DNA from: Fagopyrum homotropicum
Taxonomy: Eukaryota > Streptophyta > Magnoliopsida > Caryophyllales > Polygonaceae
DNA length: 64,000 bases
Reading direction: 5' to 3'
Assembly: GCA_033239125.1 (NCBI GenBank)
Contig: BSWB01000005.1
Location: forward strand, 102,981,994 to 103,045,993
A model generated the notes under the pieces. It saw only the letters and a program-made list of their open reading frames with translations. It ran no database searches and was not told where the DNA came from. Shown piece after piece: positions 21,951 through 32,454 of this stretch. The position numbers were made by a program, and so were the translations under genes. Positions within the stretch are counted from its first letter, which is position 1. Each line of letters starts with the position of its first letter.

Positions 21951-22375
21951 TGAGGAGCTGAAGGGAGATTGACATCTGCTCCGATTTTAGCACAGCTTGA
22001 GGGTACGAAGACCTTTGTGGTATACAGTGACGCATCCAAGCTAGGCTTGGGGTGTGTCTTGATGCAGAGGGGTAAGGTCATAACCTATGCGTCTCGTCAG
22101 CTGAAGACATATGAAGAGAACTACCCCACACACGACCTAGAGTTAGCTGCAGTAGTCCATGCTCTTAAGATCTGGCATCACTATCTCTATGGGGCGACAT
22201 GTCAGATCTTCACAGATAACAAGAGTGAGAAATACATATTCACTCAGCGGGAGTTGAATAACCGCCAGAGGCGGTGACTAGAGTTGATCAAGGATTTCGA
22301 CCTTGAGATTCTCTACCACCCCGGAAAGGCGAATGTAGTTGCTGACGCTTTGAGTCGGAAGACGCCTCGGGAGAA
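21951..22375 (+). pseudogene. RNase H of Tekay element
   Basis: VYSDASKLGLGCVLMQ, ITYASRQLKTYEENYPTHDLEL and the TDN triplet are RNase H signatures; the region ends with VVADALSRK. A TGA at 22276-22278 replaces the usual Trp before LELIKDFDLEI. Confidence 0.85.
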
Positions 22376-22599
22376 GGCGATAGCCCGGTTGATAGTACAA
22401 CCGCAGTTGCAGAGGGATTTGGCTTGGTTGGAGGTAGAGATTTAGTTCCTAGATATAATATATCAGTTGACTACCTTGGAGTTACTTCATGATCTGTTGG
22501 GTGAGATCTGACAGAAGCAGGAGACTTTTCCGACTTTGACCAGGATCCGAGACAGAATGTCTCGAGATGAGGCACCTCAGTTCACTATCCGTGATGAGA

Positions 22600-23585
22600 C
22601 GTCATGACCGTATTTGTGTACCATAAGATAGTGAGTTGAGACAGTGGATATTGGGTGAGGCCCATGCTACCCCATACTCAGTACATCCAGGAGCGAGCAA
22701 GATGTACAAGGACGTGAGACGTTCCTTCTGGTGGGGTGGGTTGAAGCCCGACGTGGCGCGGTATGTAGCGCAGTATGCGACCTGCCAGCAGGTCAAGATT
22801 GAGCATCGTAAGTCCGGAGGAGAGCTCCACCCACTACCAGTACCACAGTGGAAGTAGGAGGACATCTCTATGGATTTTGTCACAAGACTGAGACTCAGTA
22901 GAGGTTTTGATGCTATTTGGGTGGTGGTAGACCGTCTGACGAAGACCGCACGTTTCATTCCGATTAAGGAAACGTGGCCGGTAAGTCCTCTAGCTGAGGA
23001 GTTCACCAGACACGTTGTGAGACTCCATGGAGTACCGAGAACTATCGTCTCTAACAGGGACGAAAGTTTCACCTCAAGATTTTGGCAGCAGGTACATACT
23101 GCTTTGGGGAGGAGTCTCCACTTTACCATTTCTTATCACCCACAGACCGACGGTCAGTCTGAGAGGACCATCCAAACGTTAGAGGACATGCTGCGGACCT
23201 GTGTACTGGATTGGGGATAGGTATGGCCAGATCACCTTCCCCTTGTAGAGTTTTCATATAATAACAGTTGGCATGGGTCTATTGGGATGGTCCCTTATGA
23301 GGCTTTATACGGGCGGATATGTCGCACACCATTGTGTTGGGATGAGCCTACAAAGCTGATGGAGTAGCTCCAGATCAGATACATGATGACATCGCCCAGA
23401 TTGCCTTGGTCAGAGAGAGGATGTTAGCAGCTCAGAGTCGTCAGAAATCCTACGCCGACAAGAGGCGTCGACCTCTGGAGTTTAGAGTAGGTGCACAGGT
23501 GTGGTTGAGAGTGTCACTGACGAGAGTTCCCGATATGTCGGAACATTTGAGATCTTGGAGAGAGTCGGAGAGGTTGCCTACCGAT
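22600..23585 (+). pseudogene. Integrase of Tekay element, catalytic Asp lost
   Basis: The zinc-binding region is present (HPGASKMYKDVRRSFWW...ATCQQ), with Tyr where the first Cys should be (QYATCQQ). In the core the first Asp is kept (VVVDRLTK), the second is Asn (VSNRDESF, family SDRD) and the Glu is kept (GQSERTIQTLED). TAG stops occur at 22857 and 23218. It should not cut or join DNA. Confidence 0.85.
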
Positions 23586-23902
23586 TAGCACTGCCACCGA
23601 GACTGGAGGGGGTCTACCCGGTCTTCCATGTATCTCACCTGAGAGATTATATTCCGGACCTGAGGTAAGTCATCAGCCTTGAGGATCTGATAGTTGAGTC
23701 TGACCACACTTTTGTGGAGTACCCAATAGCCATCCTTGAGTGTAGTACTAGACGTTTGCGGTCCAAAGAGTTACCGATGTTGAGGATCCAGTGTTCTAGA
23801 CGAGGAGTTGATGAGGCTACCTGGGAGACAGAGGAGTGTATTAGACGTAGTTATCTTGAGTTCTTTGCGGAGTTAGCCGCTACTTCTATACTGACGGGTT
23901 AG
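23586..23902 (+). pseudogene. Integrase C-terminus with chromodomain-like tail (Tekay)
   Basis: LEGVYPVFHVSHLRDYIPD is the conserved end of chromovirus integrase. Past a stop, EYPIAILECSTRRLRSKE and VDEATWETEECIRRSYLEFF correspond to the group II chromodomain tail of Tekay/Del elements, thought to guide insertion to heterochromatin. Confidence 0.8.
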
Positions 23903-24117
23903 TACTCAAATTTGTGTGTGACTTTTGTGACTACATATTTGATTGAATGACTATGTTGATGTGTTGCTTGATTGATGACTGAGTAGTCTTGTATGTTAGA
24001 AAGGAAGAGGGAAGATTACTTTATAGTTACCGAGTTAAATCCATTAAATTATAAGAGACACATGATAAATACTTTATTCTAAGTTTCGGGACGAAACTTA
24101 AATTAAGGGGGTACTCA
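23903..24117 (+). other. 3' noncoding region and PPT of Tekay element
   Basis: CGGGACGAAACTTAAATTAAG leads into the purine run AAGGGGGT (24105-24112), and the LTR starts at 24118. No gene. Confidence 0.75.
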
Positions 24118-26529
24118 TGTAATATCTGGAATTGTTATTCCGTTTAATTCCGTATCAAATCGGGTTTCAATCCGTTGATCTTTCTCTGTCTACCTAGTCG
24201 TATACACTATTTCAAATTTTATCATTTTATGTAACCTCACTTCACATAAAATGATAGAATTTTAGATCAAACCCTAATCTATCAAACCCTAGTTTTTATC
24301 ATGACATGTCCGTGACAAAGTCATGACGTCCTTTTGACGAGACCATGACGAGAATTGACGAGACCAAGACGAGATCAGGACAAGGCCATGCATGGGTTTG
24401 GCAAGACAATGACAAGTTTTGACAAGGCCTTGACAACATCAGCTCACTCTTAAGGGAGAGAATCTTTTTATTTTAAAAAATTAAGGGTAATTTTGAATAA
24501 TTGTGGTGACCACTCTCATTTTGCTTTTTTATTTTAAAAATTAAGGGACAACCAAGTTTAATTTTTGAAAGTATCTTAAATTATTTTAGATTTTATCTTT
24601 TTTTTCAAAATTACAAGGGGCCTAGTTAATTCACATTGAAACATAATGGCCTACTTAATCTACATTTATACAATTAAAGTCTACTTACCTCTTTTACTCT
24701 TTAATGTATCATCCTCTGTGTAGTCCCCTTCGAGCCATCACTCCTCTGAAATCGATCAAAGGCGCCTTTGTCCAGTAGCTGCTGAAGGAGGTAAGCCCCT
24801 TCTCTCTTCTACAGTTCGGTCCTTGTCTTCTGGATGTAAGGAGACATGCGTTTTTATAGGTTTTAAAATGGTTTTGGTGTTTTTGTGAGGGGAGATCAAA
24901 CTAGGTAAGTGGAGGGGTAGTAGGTGAGCTTTGTTGAGGCCCCCTAGAGTGTCAAACTCATGATCACTGGATGACAATGAGGGTAGATCGGGTTACCATA
25001 GAGATTGAAGTGAGGAACTCCTTTTTAAATCTCATAATTGTAAGTTGGAAACTGTCATTGTTGTAGATCAATGTTAAAGAGTTAGATTGAATATCCACCG
25101 TTGAAATTTTGATAGGTCATAGAAGGATATATGTAGGTTACTGTGTTAAAATTTGAGAATAAATGAACGGTCGGATTAGAAGTTATAAGGTACCAAAGTA
25201 GGGTAGTTGAGCTGTTTTTCCAGCAGTGAAATTTTGGCTAAGTATAGGAATTCTGGGTGTTATAACTGACTTTAGAGAATTTTGTAGAAGTGATGGTTGG
25301 ATAGTTTTAAGACATTCTTGCTTCTATGAGTAGACTGCATATCATAGATGATCTAGAGAATTATTTCGGAATTTTAATAAATTTATTCGAACTTCATATT
25401 TGGCGCCAAAGTTGGATCCTAGTGACTTTTTAGAAAATAGAAAAATGTGTAGTTTTCTAGTTTATACCCAAACTCATCCTTAAGAGTTAGAATATGGCAT
25501 TTTAGTCTCAAATAAGAGTTTAAGCATAAATTATGAGATTTTTGGGAGTTTCAGGACCAAGGGTAAAATAGTCATTTTATCTTAAATGAGTACTGTAATA
25601 ATTTCTGTTCTAATAGGATCTCATATCTTAGAAGTCTTAGACTTCTAAATACCTAGGAAATGTGCTGACGCACTTACCTCCTTTGACAGGCCACTGAGTT
25701 TCTACAGTTACAGATCGAGTTGTGGTTAAGAGAGTCGAGATATGATTCTGGTAAATCCTTTGGGCTTACTTAGCTAGCTTTCAGATATGAGTGTGAATGA
25801 TGATAGTGGTGTTTGAATGATGTGTGTAATAATGTATTTCATTGTAACCATCGACCGACCTACATATCTGGCCTAAGAGTAACGGGCGGTGGCATTCTGC
25901 TCAATTACCCCAGGGGCGCTGAGGATTTCTTTCGGGACTAGTCCATACTTGGTTTGCGGGGACGCCACCGGCGGAGGTGTGCCAAACTATCACCAGTTGG
26001 ATAAGGAACGGAGGCGAGAATCTTAAGATTTCTCGTGCCACAACTTTTAAAACGGGATGAAGTGAATCACCTAAGTTATCAGATAATAACCGGATTGTGT
26101 GCCAGCATGTTGAGTGTTTATATTTTCCTTTTGTGTGTTTGTGCTATTTATCTTTCTGCTTATATTTGATTAGTTAGCTAACTGTTTTATCATTGTTTAG
26201 ACTTGCCACAGGTTAGAGCAGATGCCGAGTGATCCGGATAGTAGTGGTCAGTCGGGGTGTCGTACTCCTTAAGACGGGTTGCAGTTTCCCTTTATTGTCG
26301 GTCTTTCAGTTATGACTTTTCCTTTTTCTCAGATTGTGAGACGTTGTTTTCCGGCTGTTAGTATTCTGGTCACATTCATGACTTTGTTAAAACATACTTT
26401 ATGATTTTTGATTTTTTCTTATATGTGTCTTGTTGTAAGATCTAGTTAAGTTGTTATCAAACTAAGGTTGGGACCCACTGTGAGGTCTTAACCAGTAGCT
26501 CCCCGAGTTCTGAAACTTGGGGTGTTACA
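24118..26529 (+). repeat. 3' LTR of Tekay element (2412 bp)
   Basis: TGTAATATCTGG...GGTGTTACA. An AT-rich segment (about 24452-24705) stands where the 5' LTR has 585 bp of other sequence. It retains 24885-25285, absent from the 5' LTR but with a counterpart in the outer solo LTR (about 15360-15480). Confidence 0.9.
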
Positions 26530-26784
26530 TTATCCGGGTCCACGTACTCATTAGATGGGGACGGGGAGTCTTCCATTAAGCATGCATGTTATTAATATAT
26601 TTATATTTTGTAAGGCTATCATGTGTTGCTCATTCATACAAATATTGTTGTTATTTTCAATGAATTTAAATACATTTGTGCCTTGTTGTAAGATTCTAGT
26701 AAAGTTGTTGTTAAACCAAGGTCGGGACCCATTATGAGTTCCTAACCAATAGCTCTCCGAGTTCCAAGATTTTGGGGTGTTACA

Positions 26785-26789
26785 ACTAG
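26785..26789. repeat. Target-site duplication ACTAG, right copy
   Basis: Matches 13830-13834. Confidence 0.9.
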
Positions 26790-27530
26790 AACAAGAACCA
26801 TCTGACATTCTTGACTCGGACAAGCCCACCGGAAACTTATCTTTCTCATCATTGTCCATCTCATATTCGGCTCTCTCAAAATACTTGACACCAGACTCTC
26901 TCACCTTCACATGGAATTGCTTTCTAATTTCCAAATCTTCAAGGTCACGTCGAGAGGCTAGATTATCTTTATTTTTCCTTTTACTCCAATTATTGTAGAG
27001 ATTACATATTCAACCACATTTTTCTCAACGTGCATCGCATCTATACTATATGGCAATAAGTTGTCTACCCAATATGGGAGCTCATATAATATGCTTTTTT
27101 TCTTTCAGTTGTGCTTCTTTTTTGTGGATCCTTTTCCACTTTCTCAGGCCCCATGTTATGTCTTAAAATCATGTCTTCCTTTTTATATTGAGTAAGCACT
27201 GGATTGGACTGAAGTGGTAATAGATGTTGAGCTTCAGTCATCCTAGAGGTAGGTTCATCAAAATCTCACCCAATGTGGATGACTTTGCATCTCTCTGTAT
27301 GGATGATTAAGGGGTGTGAACCTCCTACTCTTCCCATAAGACCACTTGCGTCCATTCTTCAACCACTTCGACCCTGGACTCGTGTTGCATTTTGGACACC
27401 ATATTCAGCTTTAGTAATCCACCTTGATATATTAGCATATGCATCAAAATCATTAATGCTCCAAAGTAGTACAGCTCACATTTGAAACATCTCATTGATT
27501 GAAGCATCATATGTTTCTACACCCACTTCC
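26785..27530 (-). pseudogene. CACTA transposase, middle piece (catalytic-domain side)
   Basis: Read on the minus strand from 27530: TYDASINEMFQM, a TGA (where Arg is usual), AVLLWSINDFDAYANISRW (typical LWTINDFPAYG), KWSYGKSRRF and HPYREM, ELPYWVDNLLPYSIDAMHVEKNV, a frameshift near 27000, then DLEDLEIRKQFHV and PVGLSESRMSDGSC ending at the ACTAG junction. These follow the usual TNP2 order. The upstream side is replaced by Athila fragment F. Confidence 0.8.
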
Positions 27531-28160
27531 CATAAGGTAGCAACCCCTTATCACCCTCAAACTAGTGGACAGGTCGAGATCTCAAATAGAGAAATCAAAG
27601 CAATCTTGGAGAAGACCGTCTCTAGGACGAGGAAGGATTGGTCCATGAAGTTGGACGACGCTCTTTGGGCCTACAAGACCGCATTCAAGACTCCCATTGG
27701 TACAACCCCTTATAATTTGGTATATGGGAAGTCTTGCCATTTGCCCGTTGAACTGGAACACAAAGCATACTAGGCAATCAAATGGTTGAACTTCGACATC
27801 AAAGAAGCCGGTGAGAAGCGGTTATTGGACATCAACGAGCTGGATGAGCTGTATTTGAACGCTTATGAGAATGCCAAGATCTACAAGGAAAGGAAAAAGA
27901 AATGGCATGACAAGCGTATCATTCCTAAGGAGTTTAAAGAAGGAGATTTAGTTCTACTCTTCAACTCCCGCCTTCGCCTCTTTCCAGGTAAGTTGAAATC
28001 TAGATGGACAGGACCTTATGTTGTGAAACATGTTTTCCCTTATGGTGCAGTTGAGATTTGGGGAGAAACAAGTGGAAGCTTCAAGGTCAATGGTCATAGA
28101 CTCAAGAAATACCAACAGGAAGTGCCGGTTGAGGAGATTGCACCACTATATCTTGTTTTG
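27531..28160 (+). pseudogene. Integrase C-terminal half (fragment F)
   Basis: HKVATPYHPQTSGQVEISNREIK includes the catalytic Glu. It continues through ILEKTVSRTRKDW, PYNLVYGKSCHLPVE, one TAG at 27771, WLNFDIKEAGEKR and LFNSRLRLFPGKLKSRWTGPYVV, ending at EEIAPLYL. The same length and order as E1 39540-40169. Confidence 0.85.
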
Positions 28161-28690
28161 GGATGCCGAACGGTCCAGCTAGCGACCTTAAACCAAGCGC
28201 TTCTTGGGAGGCAACCCAAGGTATTGCTTTCTTTTCCCTTTTTCTAGTCTAGCTTTAGATAGTTTGCTTTTGTCTTGCTTTGTTTTGTTTTGGCGTCCTA
28301 GACAGAAACCAGGTACTTTCTAAGAAAGGAATACAACCCAGGAGCAACACTAGAAGGACAGAAGTTCGATAAATTGAGATGACGGAGTTTGACTGAGACA
28401 CATCTCGGTTGCCGTCATAGCACCTCGACCGAGATGATTCTTGAGCAACCGAAGCGACTAGGGCTGACAACAATTCACCTCGGTCCGTATCACCTCGGTC
28501 CAGTCGGGACCACCTCGACCGAGATGACAGTAAAATCAGCGAGCGGTATAAAAGGAGAAACAATTTCTCTCTCTTTCCCTCCCACTTCTCTCTCGACCGC
28601 GGCGGTGAATCATCTCGCCTCTTCATTTCTCGATCGTTTTAAACAATTCTTGCTTCCATTCTGCAAGGAAAGGATAGAGGAACATTTTGC
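28161..28690 (+). other. Post-integrase noncoding region of fragment F
   Basis: Similar to 870-1150 of copy A. It holds the AGGCAA-loop hairpin (28203-28220) and a dense group of CTCGACCGAG or CTCGGTC words (28395-28530). No gene seen. Confidence 0.6.
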
Positions 28691-28719
28691 AAGCAAAAAT
28701 CTGCAACAAAAATGCCTCA

Positions 28720-28930
28720 AACCAACTGAATCTGGGGGCTGGAGAAGTTTATGGAGATTAGAGCTCCAGCCTACCTCGAGCCTACATTGGAGTTCCTGAG
28801 TTGTGTGACTCATTTGCCTGCGGAGCAAGCCATCAAGTACCGGTTGTTGAACCTGAGTTCTTGTTTAGCTCCAGCCTACCGGTCGTTGAACCGGAGCAAG
28901 CCATCAAGTACCGGTTGTTGAACCTGAGTT
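28720..28930 (+). pseudogene. Start of an ATHILA ORF-1-like gene (fragment F)
   Basis: KFMEIRAPAYLEPTLEFLSC resembles the beginning of the ATHILA ORF-1 (PF03078-type) domain found between pol and the 3' LTR of Athila elements. Only about 60 codons remain. Confidence 0.5.
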
Positions 28931-28934
28931 CTTG

Positions 28935-28993
28935 CTTCTGCATTTTCTATAGGGACAATATATGGTAGAACTAACATCCTTGTTTGCATACAC
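28935..28993 (-). pseudogene. CACTA transposase, second N-terminal piece
   Basis: The minus strand reads YANKDVSSTIYCPYRKC. This continues the Transpos_assoc region broken at 46121; the CPYRKC motif corresponds to the usual CPCxxC. Confidence 0.7.
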
Positions 28994-30456
28994 TGTAAGA
29001 TCCCAATTTTCACCTTCACCGTCCCTGTGGTGAAGTGGGCCTCCCCAGCGGCCTTGATGTCTATCACCGCCCCCATAGTGACAAGGAGTCATCCCTACGG
29101 CACTGGCAATTTGCCCCTGCGGTATTGCCACAGATCGCGAAGATCTTCTTTCCTTTTTTCGGTTCTATCTTGTTCCTATCTTAGAAGATCCGATTATGTT
29201 ATCTTTGGACGACTTTCCTGGATCTTCTAAACCCTAGAACGTAGTTCCTTTTATCTTTTCTTCCTCTTCTATATATTCCCGTCTTTTCTTCTTTTTTCTC
29301 GTTTCTTGCTTATGTCTTTCTCCCAACACTGAAGTTGCAACCATCTCCCTTGCTTCATGTGATCTTGCTGAACGTGTAAGTCTTCTCCTCTGAATTCTTC
29401 ATCACGTTCATGTAGTTGTTGCATGCCTTTTCCTTCTGTTTCATTTTCTCCTTTCGTTCTTCCTTTTCTTCTTCTCCAAGAATCAAGTTTGAACCTTGAT
29501 TCTTGTTTGCATCCTCACTGTTGATGTGTTGTTGTTCTCAGGCTCTTTTGGTTGAGTCTTGACGTGGTTGGATCAAAGGTTCGAGCTTTGGATCCCTTGC
29601 TGAGAGTTTTGTCGAGAAGAAACCCCGACAGCGTCTTCTGCTGAGAATCCGCCCCCGCGCCTGCACAAAGCCGCCCTTGCGGATTTCCTCCCTACCACCC
29701 CTGCGCCTTTACCCAGCCGCCCCCGCGGTTTCTTCTACAGTAACTCCCGTTCTTGTGAGTTGCTTCCTTCCTTGCTTTCCTTGTTCCTTTCCTTGTTCCT
29801 TTTGTATGGTCTTTGACCCCCTGAGTATTCTGTAAGACTAAGGTTGAGACCTTAGCTTGTGTAGATCTCTTAGAGATCATTGAGACTAGAAGTTATAGAC
29901 TAGAAGTTATAGACTTCTAGCAACCGTTTCGTTCCTGATTCTTTATGCTTGTGTGAACAGGCTTTCCTTGCACCTTTCCTAAGGGAAACTGAGCCGTTCT
30001 CTGAGTGTTTGCTGAGTGTTGAGATTACCTTTGAGTGAGGTAAGTCCCTTGGACTTACTTAGCTTTATTCCGCGTATTAGTTGGATTGTATTGGCTTGTT
30101 TGTGTTGTTTATTCTTGTTATAACGGATAACTAGAATAGGATTCACCCTTTATAACCCTAACTGACCCAAGTGTATGATAACCGGCAGTGATTACTTGTC
30201 TAGTTCTACAGGAGACTAGAATGTCCTCTTACAACCCAGGCCTGCAGGTAACGGATAGTACTGATTTATTCATGTTGGTAGACGGAAGAGGAGGCGAGTT
30301 TCGGGAGATTCTCGTGTGATAAAAGAAGTTGTATTAGTAATGGATAAGTTTAAGAAAGATAATAACCTGTTGAGTGCGAGCATGCTATATGTCTTCTTTA
30401 CCTTATGTGTGTTTGTGCCTTTACGTTCTTTCTGATATCTAGAATGTTAGCTAACG

Positions 30457-30461
30457 GTTTA
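30457..30461. repeat. Target-site duplication GTTTA, left copy
   Basis: Matches 45800-45804. Confidence 0.85.
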
Positions 30462-30911
30462 TGATAACGTGATTTATGACGTTAATTTAGGCATTCATTT
30501 AGATAGTTTTTCCCGTTATTCATGCATGATTTGGCATTAATTCATGACGTTTACGCTCAATTTATGCATATTGTTGAGATAGACGTCTACACGGGCTTTT
30601 GTCGGTTTTGTAGGTATTTTGGGGACCTTTTGGAGCTTAATCGATACATTCGAGGATCATTCCTCGTGATGACACGCTTCCGGACTCATTAAAAAGCAAG
30701 TTAGGAGCAAAGGAGAACACATAGGACCTTGTTGGTGCATGCCTTGCACCAACTCGTGGCTTAACGATTCAAAGGAAGCTGAACAAGCAAAATCACGGCC
30801 CAAAGCCAGAACCACGCCCGTGGTTTTGGCCGTGGTTTTCTCTGGACAGCTATCCCACAATCTCCATGCCCGACTCTTGCCCTTGATGGAGAATATAAGT
30901 GGTCCTGCAGG

Positions 30912-30916
30912 CTGTT
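30912..30916. repeat. Target-site duplication CTGTT, left copy
   Basis: Matches 43879-43883. Confidence 0.85.
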
Positions 30917-32449
30917 TGATAGCATGTATTATAGTCTATATTTTGGGACTTGTTTAGACGTTTTATCTTCAATAATCTGCATGTTTGGATGTATATTATG
31001 TGATTATATTGTCGTTTCATCTACCTTTGCGGGAATCGAGGTCTACACCAAGTTTCGTTGTAATCGTAGGTAAAATGGCACATTTTGGATCAAAATGGAG
31101 CTAAAGAGCAAGGGAGTCATTGGAGCTACATCCAGGAGCTTAAAAAGGAGCTCAGGAAGCAAGGAATTAACAAAGAAGATTTACTTTGGACCAGATTTGA
31201 GAGATTTCACATTCAGCTGAGATTCACCTCGGTTGACCACAGAGTCACCTCGACCGAAGTGATCTTGAGGAGCGTCTCGACCGAGGCGAATACCCTGACG
31301 CGGCGAGATATATTTTATTTGGCTGGAATCTTTTAATTTTGGAAGGAGAGATCTTATATTTTTGGGCTGGATTTCTGGAAGGAAGATCATATATTTTGGA
31401 GATCTATTTTAGAGATATGGATATATTTTATTAGCATATTATCTTTTTAAGATATTATTATCTTTGGAAGGTAATTCTCCTATATAAAGGGTTTGATTTT
31501 CCACAAGTTCAACCATGCTTAGAGGTTGAGAGCATCCAGCAATTAAAGAATTTTTCCGGAGCTTTGAAGGAAGGAAGGAAGATCGAAGATCAATCAAGGA
31601 AGGATTGATAGTTCGGATATAGCTTTTGAAGGGATTTGTAAGACTTTCTTAGATTCCCTTTTGTTCGATTGTCTTGTTGGATTTGTGATCCAAGGAACGC
31701 TGATTTGTGATTATTTGATTCAGTTATTGAAGCCTTGTTCTTAAGGTTTTTGTGTTCAAATATTCATTCTCTTCTCATATATTTGATTATTGCTTTCATG
31801 ATGATGATTGGCTAATTTCTTTGTGCGATTCTAGGGTGATTGGCTGAAAGTTGTGGGAAAGACGATGATAGAATGATCTTAATCCCAGTAGGACCCTGAA
31901 AGCTCGAGTCTTATCCTTAACCCTAGAACATCTCGTTCAGTCGATGAACATCTCGGCCGGGGTGGAACTTGACTGACCGAGGTGACCTTTTCTGATCCCT
32001 AACTGAGAGTTGAGTGTTAGAGTTTGCCAAACCCTATTCTTATTACACCTTTCCTGGTTCAATGCAAGCCTAGGATGAGACTTACCCAGCAATTCTTTGA
32101 TTTGTTTACCCAAGATCATAAGTGTGGGTAATAAAGGTTTATCCTTTATTGGGGTTTGAGTGTGCCTTCATCCCATCTTTGTGAGCTAGCTTGAGACTTA
32201 CCCGGTAAAGGTTGATTTTATACCCTTAGTTGGTGTGTTGGTTTGAGATTATAATTCCTTTCCTTAGTACCTTGAGACTTACCCAGTAATAGGTTCTTTG
32301 GTTTGGAATTGTGAGTAGTGAGACTTACCCGGTGATCTATTCCACTTTAGAAACACCTTCCCTTTGCAAAATCTCAGCTTTGTCCGCTTATCTTTAGATC
32401 TTGAGTTGGAACCACAACTAGATGCTTTAATCTCTAAAATTGCATATAT

Positions 32450-32454
32450 CCTTT
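32450..32454. repeat. Target-site duplication CCTTT, left copy
   Basis: Matches 43650-43654. Confidence 0.9.

Larger units (their letters stand above)
16427..26529 (+). mobile_element. Tekay/Del-like chromovirus, full length but defective
   Basis: The order is LTR (16427-18760), iMet PBS (18764), gag, protease, RT, RNase H, integrase, chromodomain-like end, PPT (24105-24112), LTR (24118-26529). All coding parts are broken by stops and frameshifts. The flanks (atcagc before, ttatcc after) show no duplication. The two LTRs differ by large deletions, so the ends may come from two elements joined by recombination. Confidence 0.9.
13835..26784 (+). repeat. Solo Tekay-type LTR split by a Tekay element (own sequence 13835-16426 and 26530-26784)
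   Basis: The LTR starts TGTAATATCCGG and ends GGGGTGTTACA. The two parts together are about 2.85 kb and flanked by ACTAG on both sides. Continuity is clear: GATGATCAGC at 16426 continues with TTATCCGGGTCC at 26530, matching GTGGTCAGCCGGGGTG inside the inner LTRs. It includes short degenerate repeats around GACAAGACCATG (14028-14150) and the common AACGGGTGGTGGCATTC segment (about 16057). Open frames inside it look like chance. Confidence 0.85.
27531..28934 (+). mobile_element. Fragment F: Athila 3' internal fragment (integrase end to ORF-1 start), no LTR
   Basis: It begins inside integrase (CATAAGGTAGC, E1 equivalent about 39540) and ends after the first codons of an ATHILA ORF-1-like gene. 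The 3' side ends in two copies of a 40-45-bp stretch around CAAGTACCGGTTGTTGAACC (about 28819-28861 and 28898-28935). It lies where several hundred codons of the CACTA transposase are missing. No duplication is visible. Confidence 0.75.

Noticed and set aside
29640..29745. GC-rich repeats CCGCCC-CGCGG-type, possible gene start
   Set aside because: Located inside solo LTR-C with no open frame of note.
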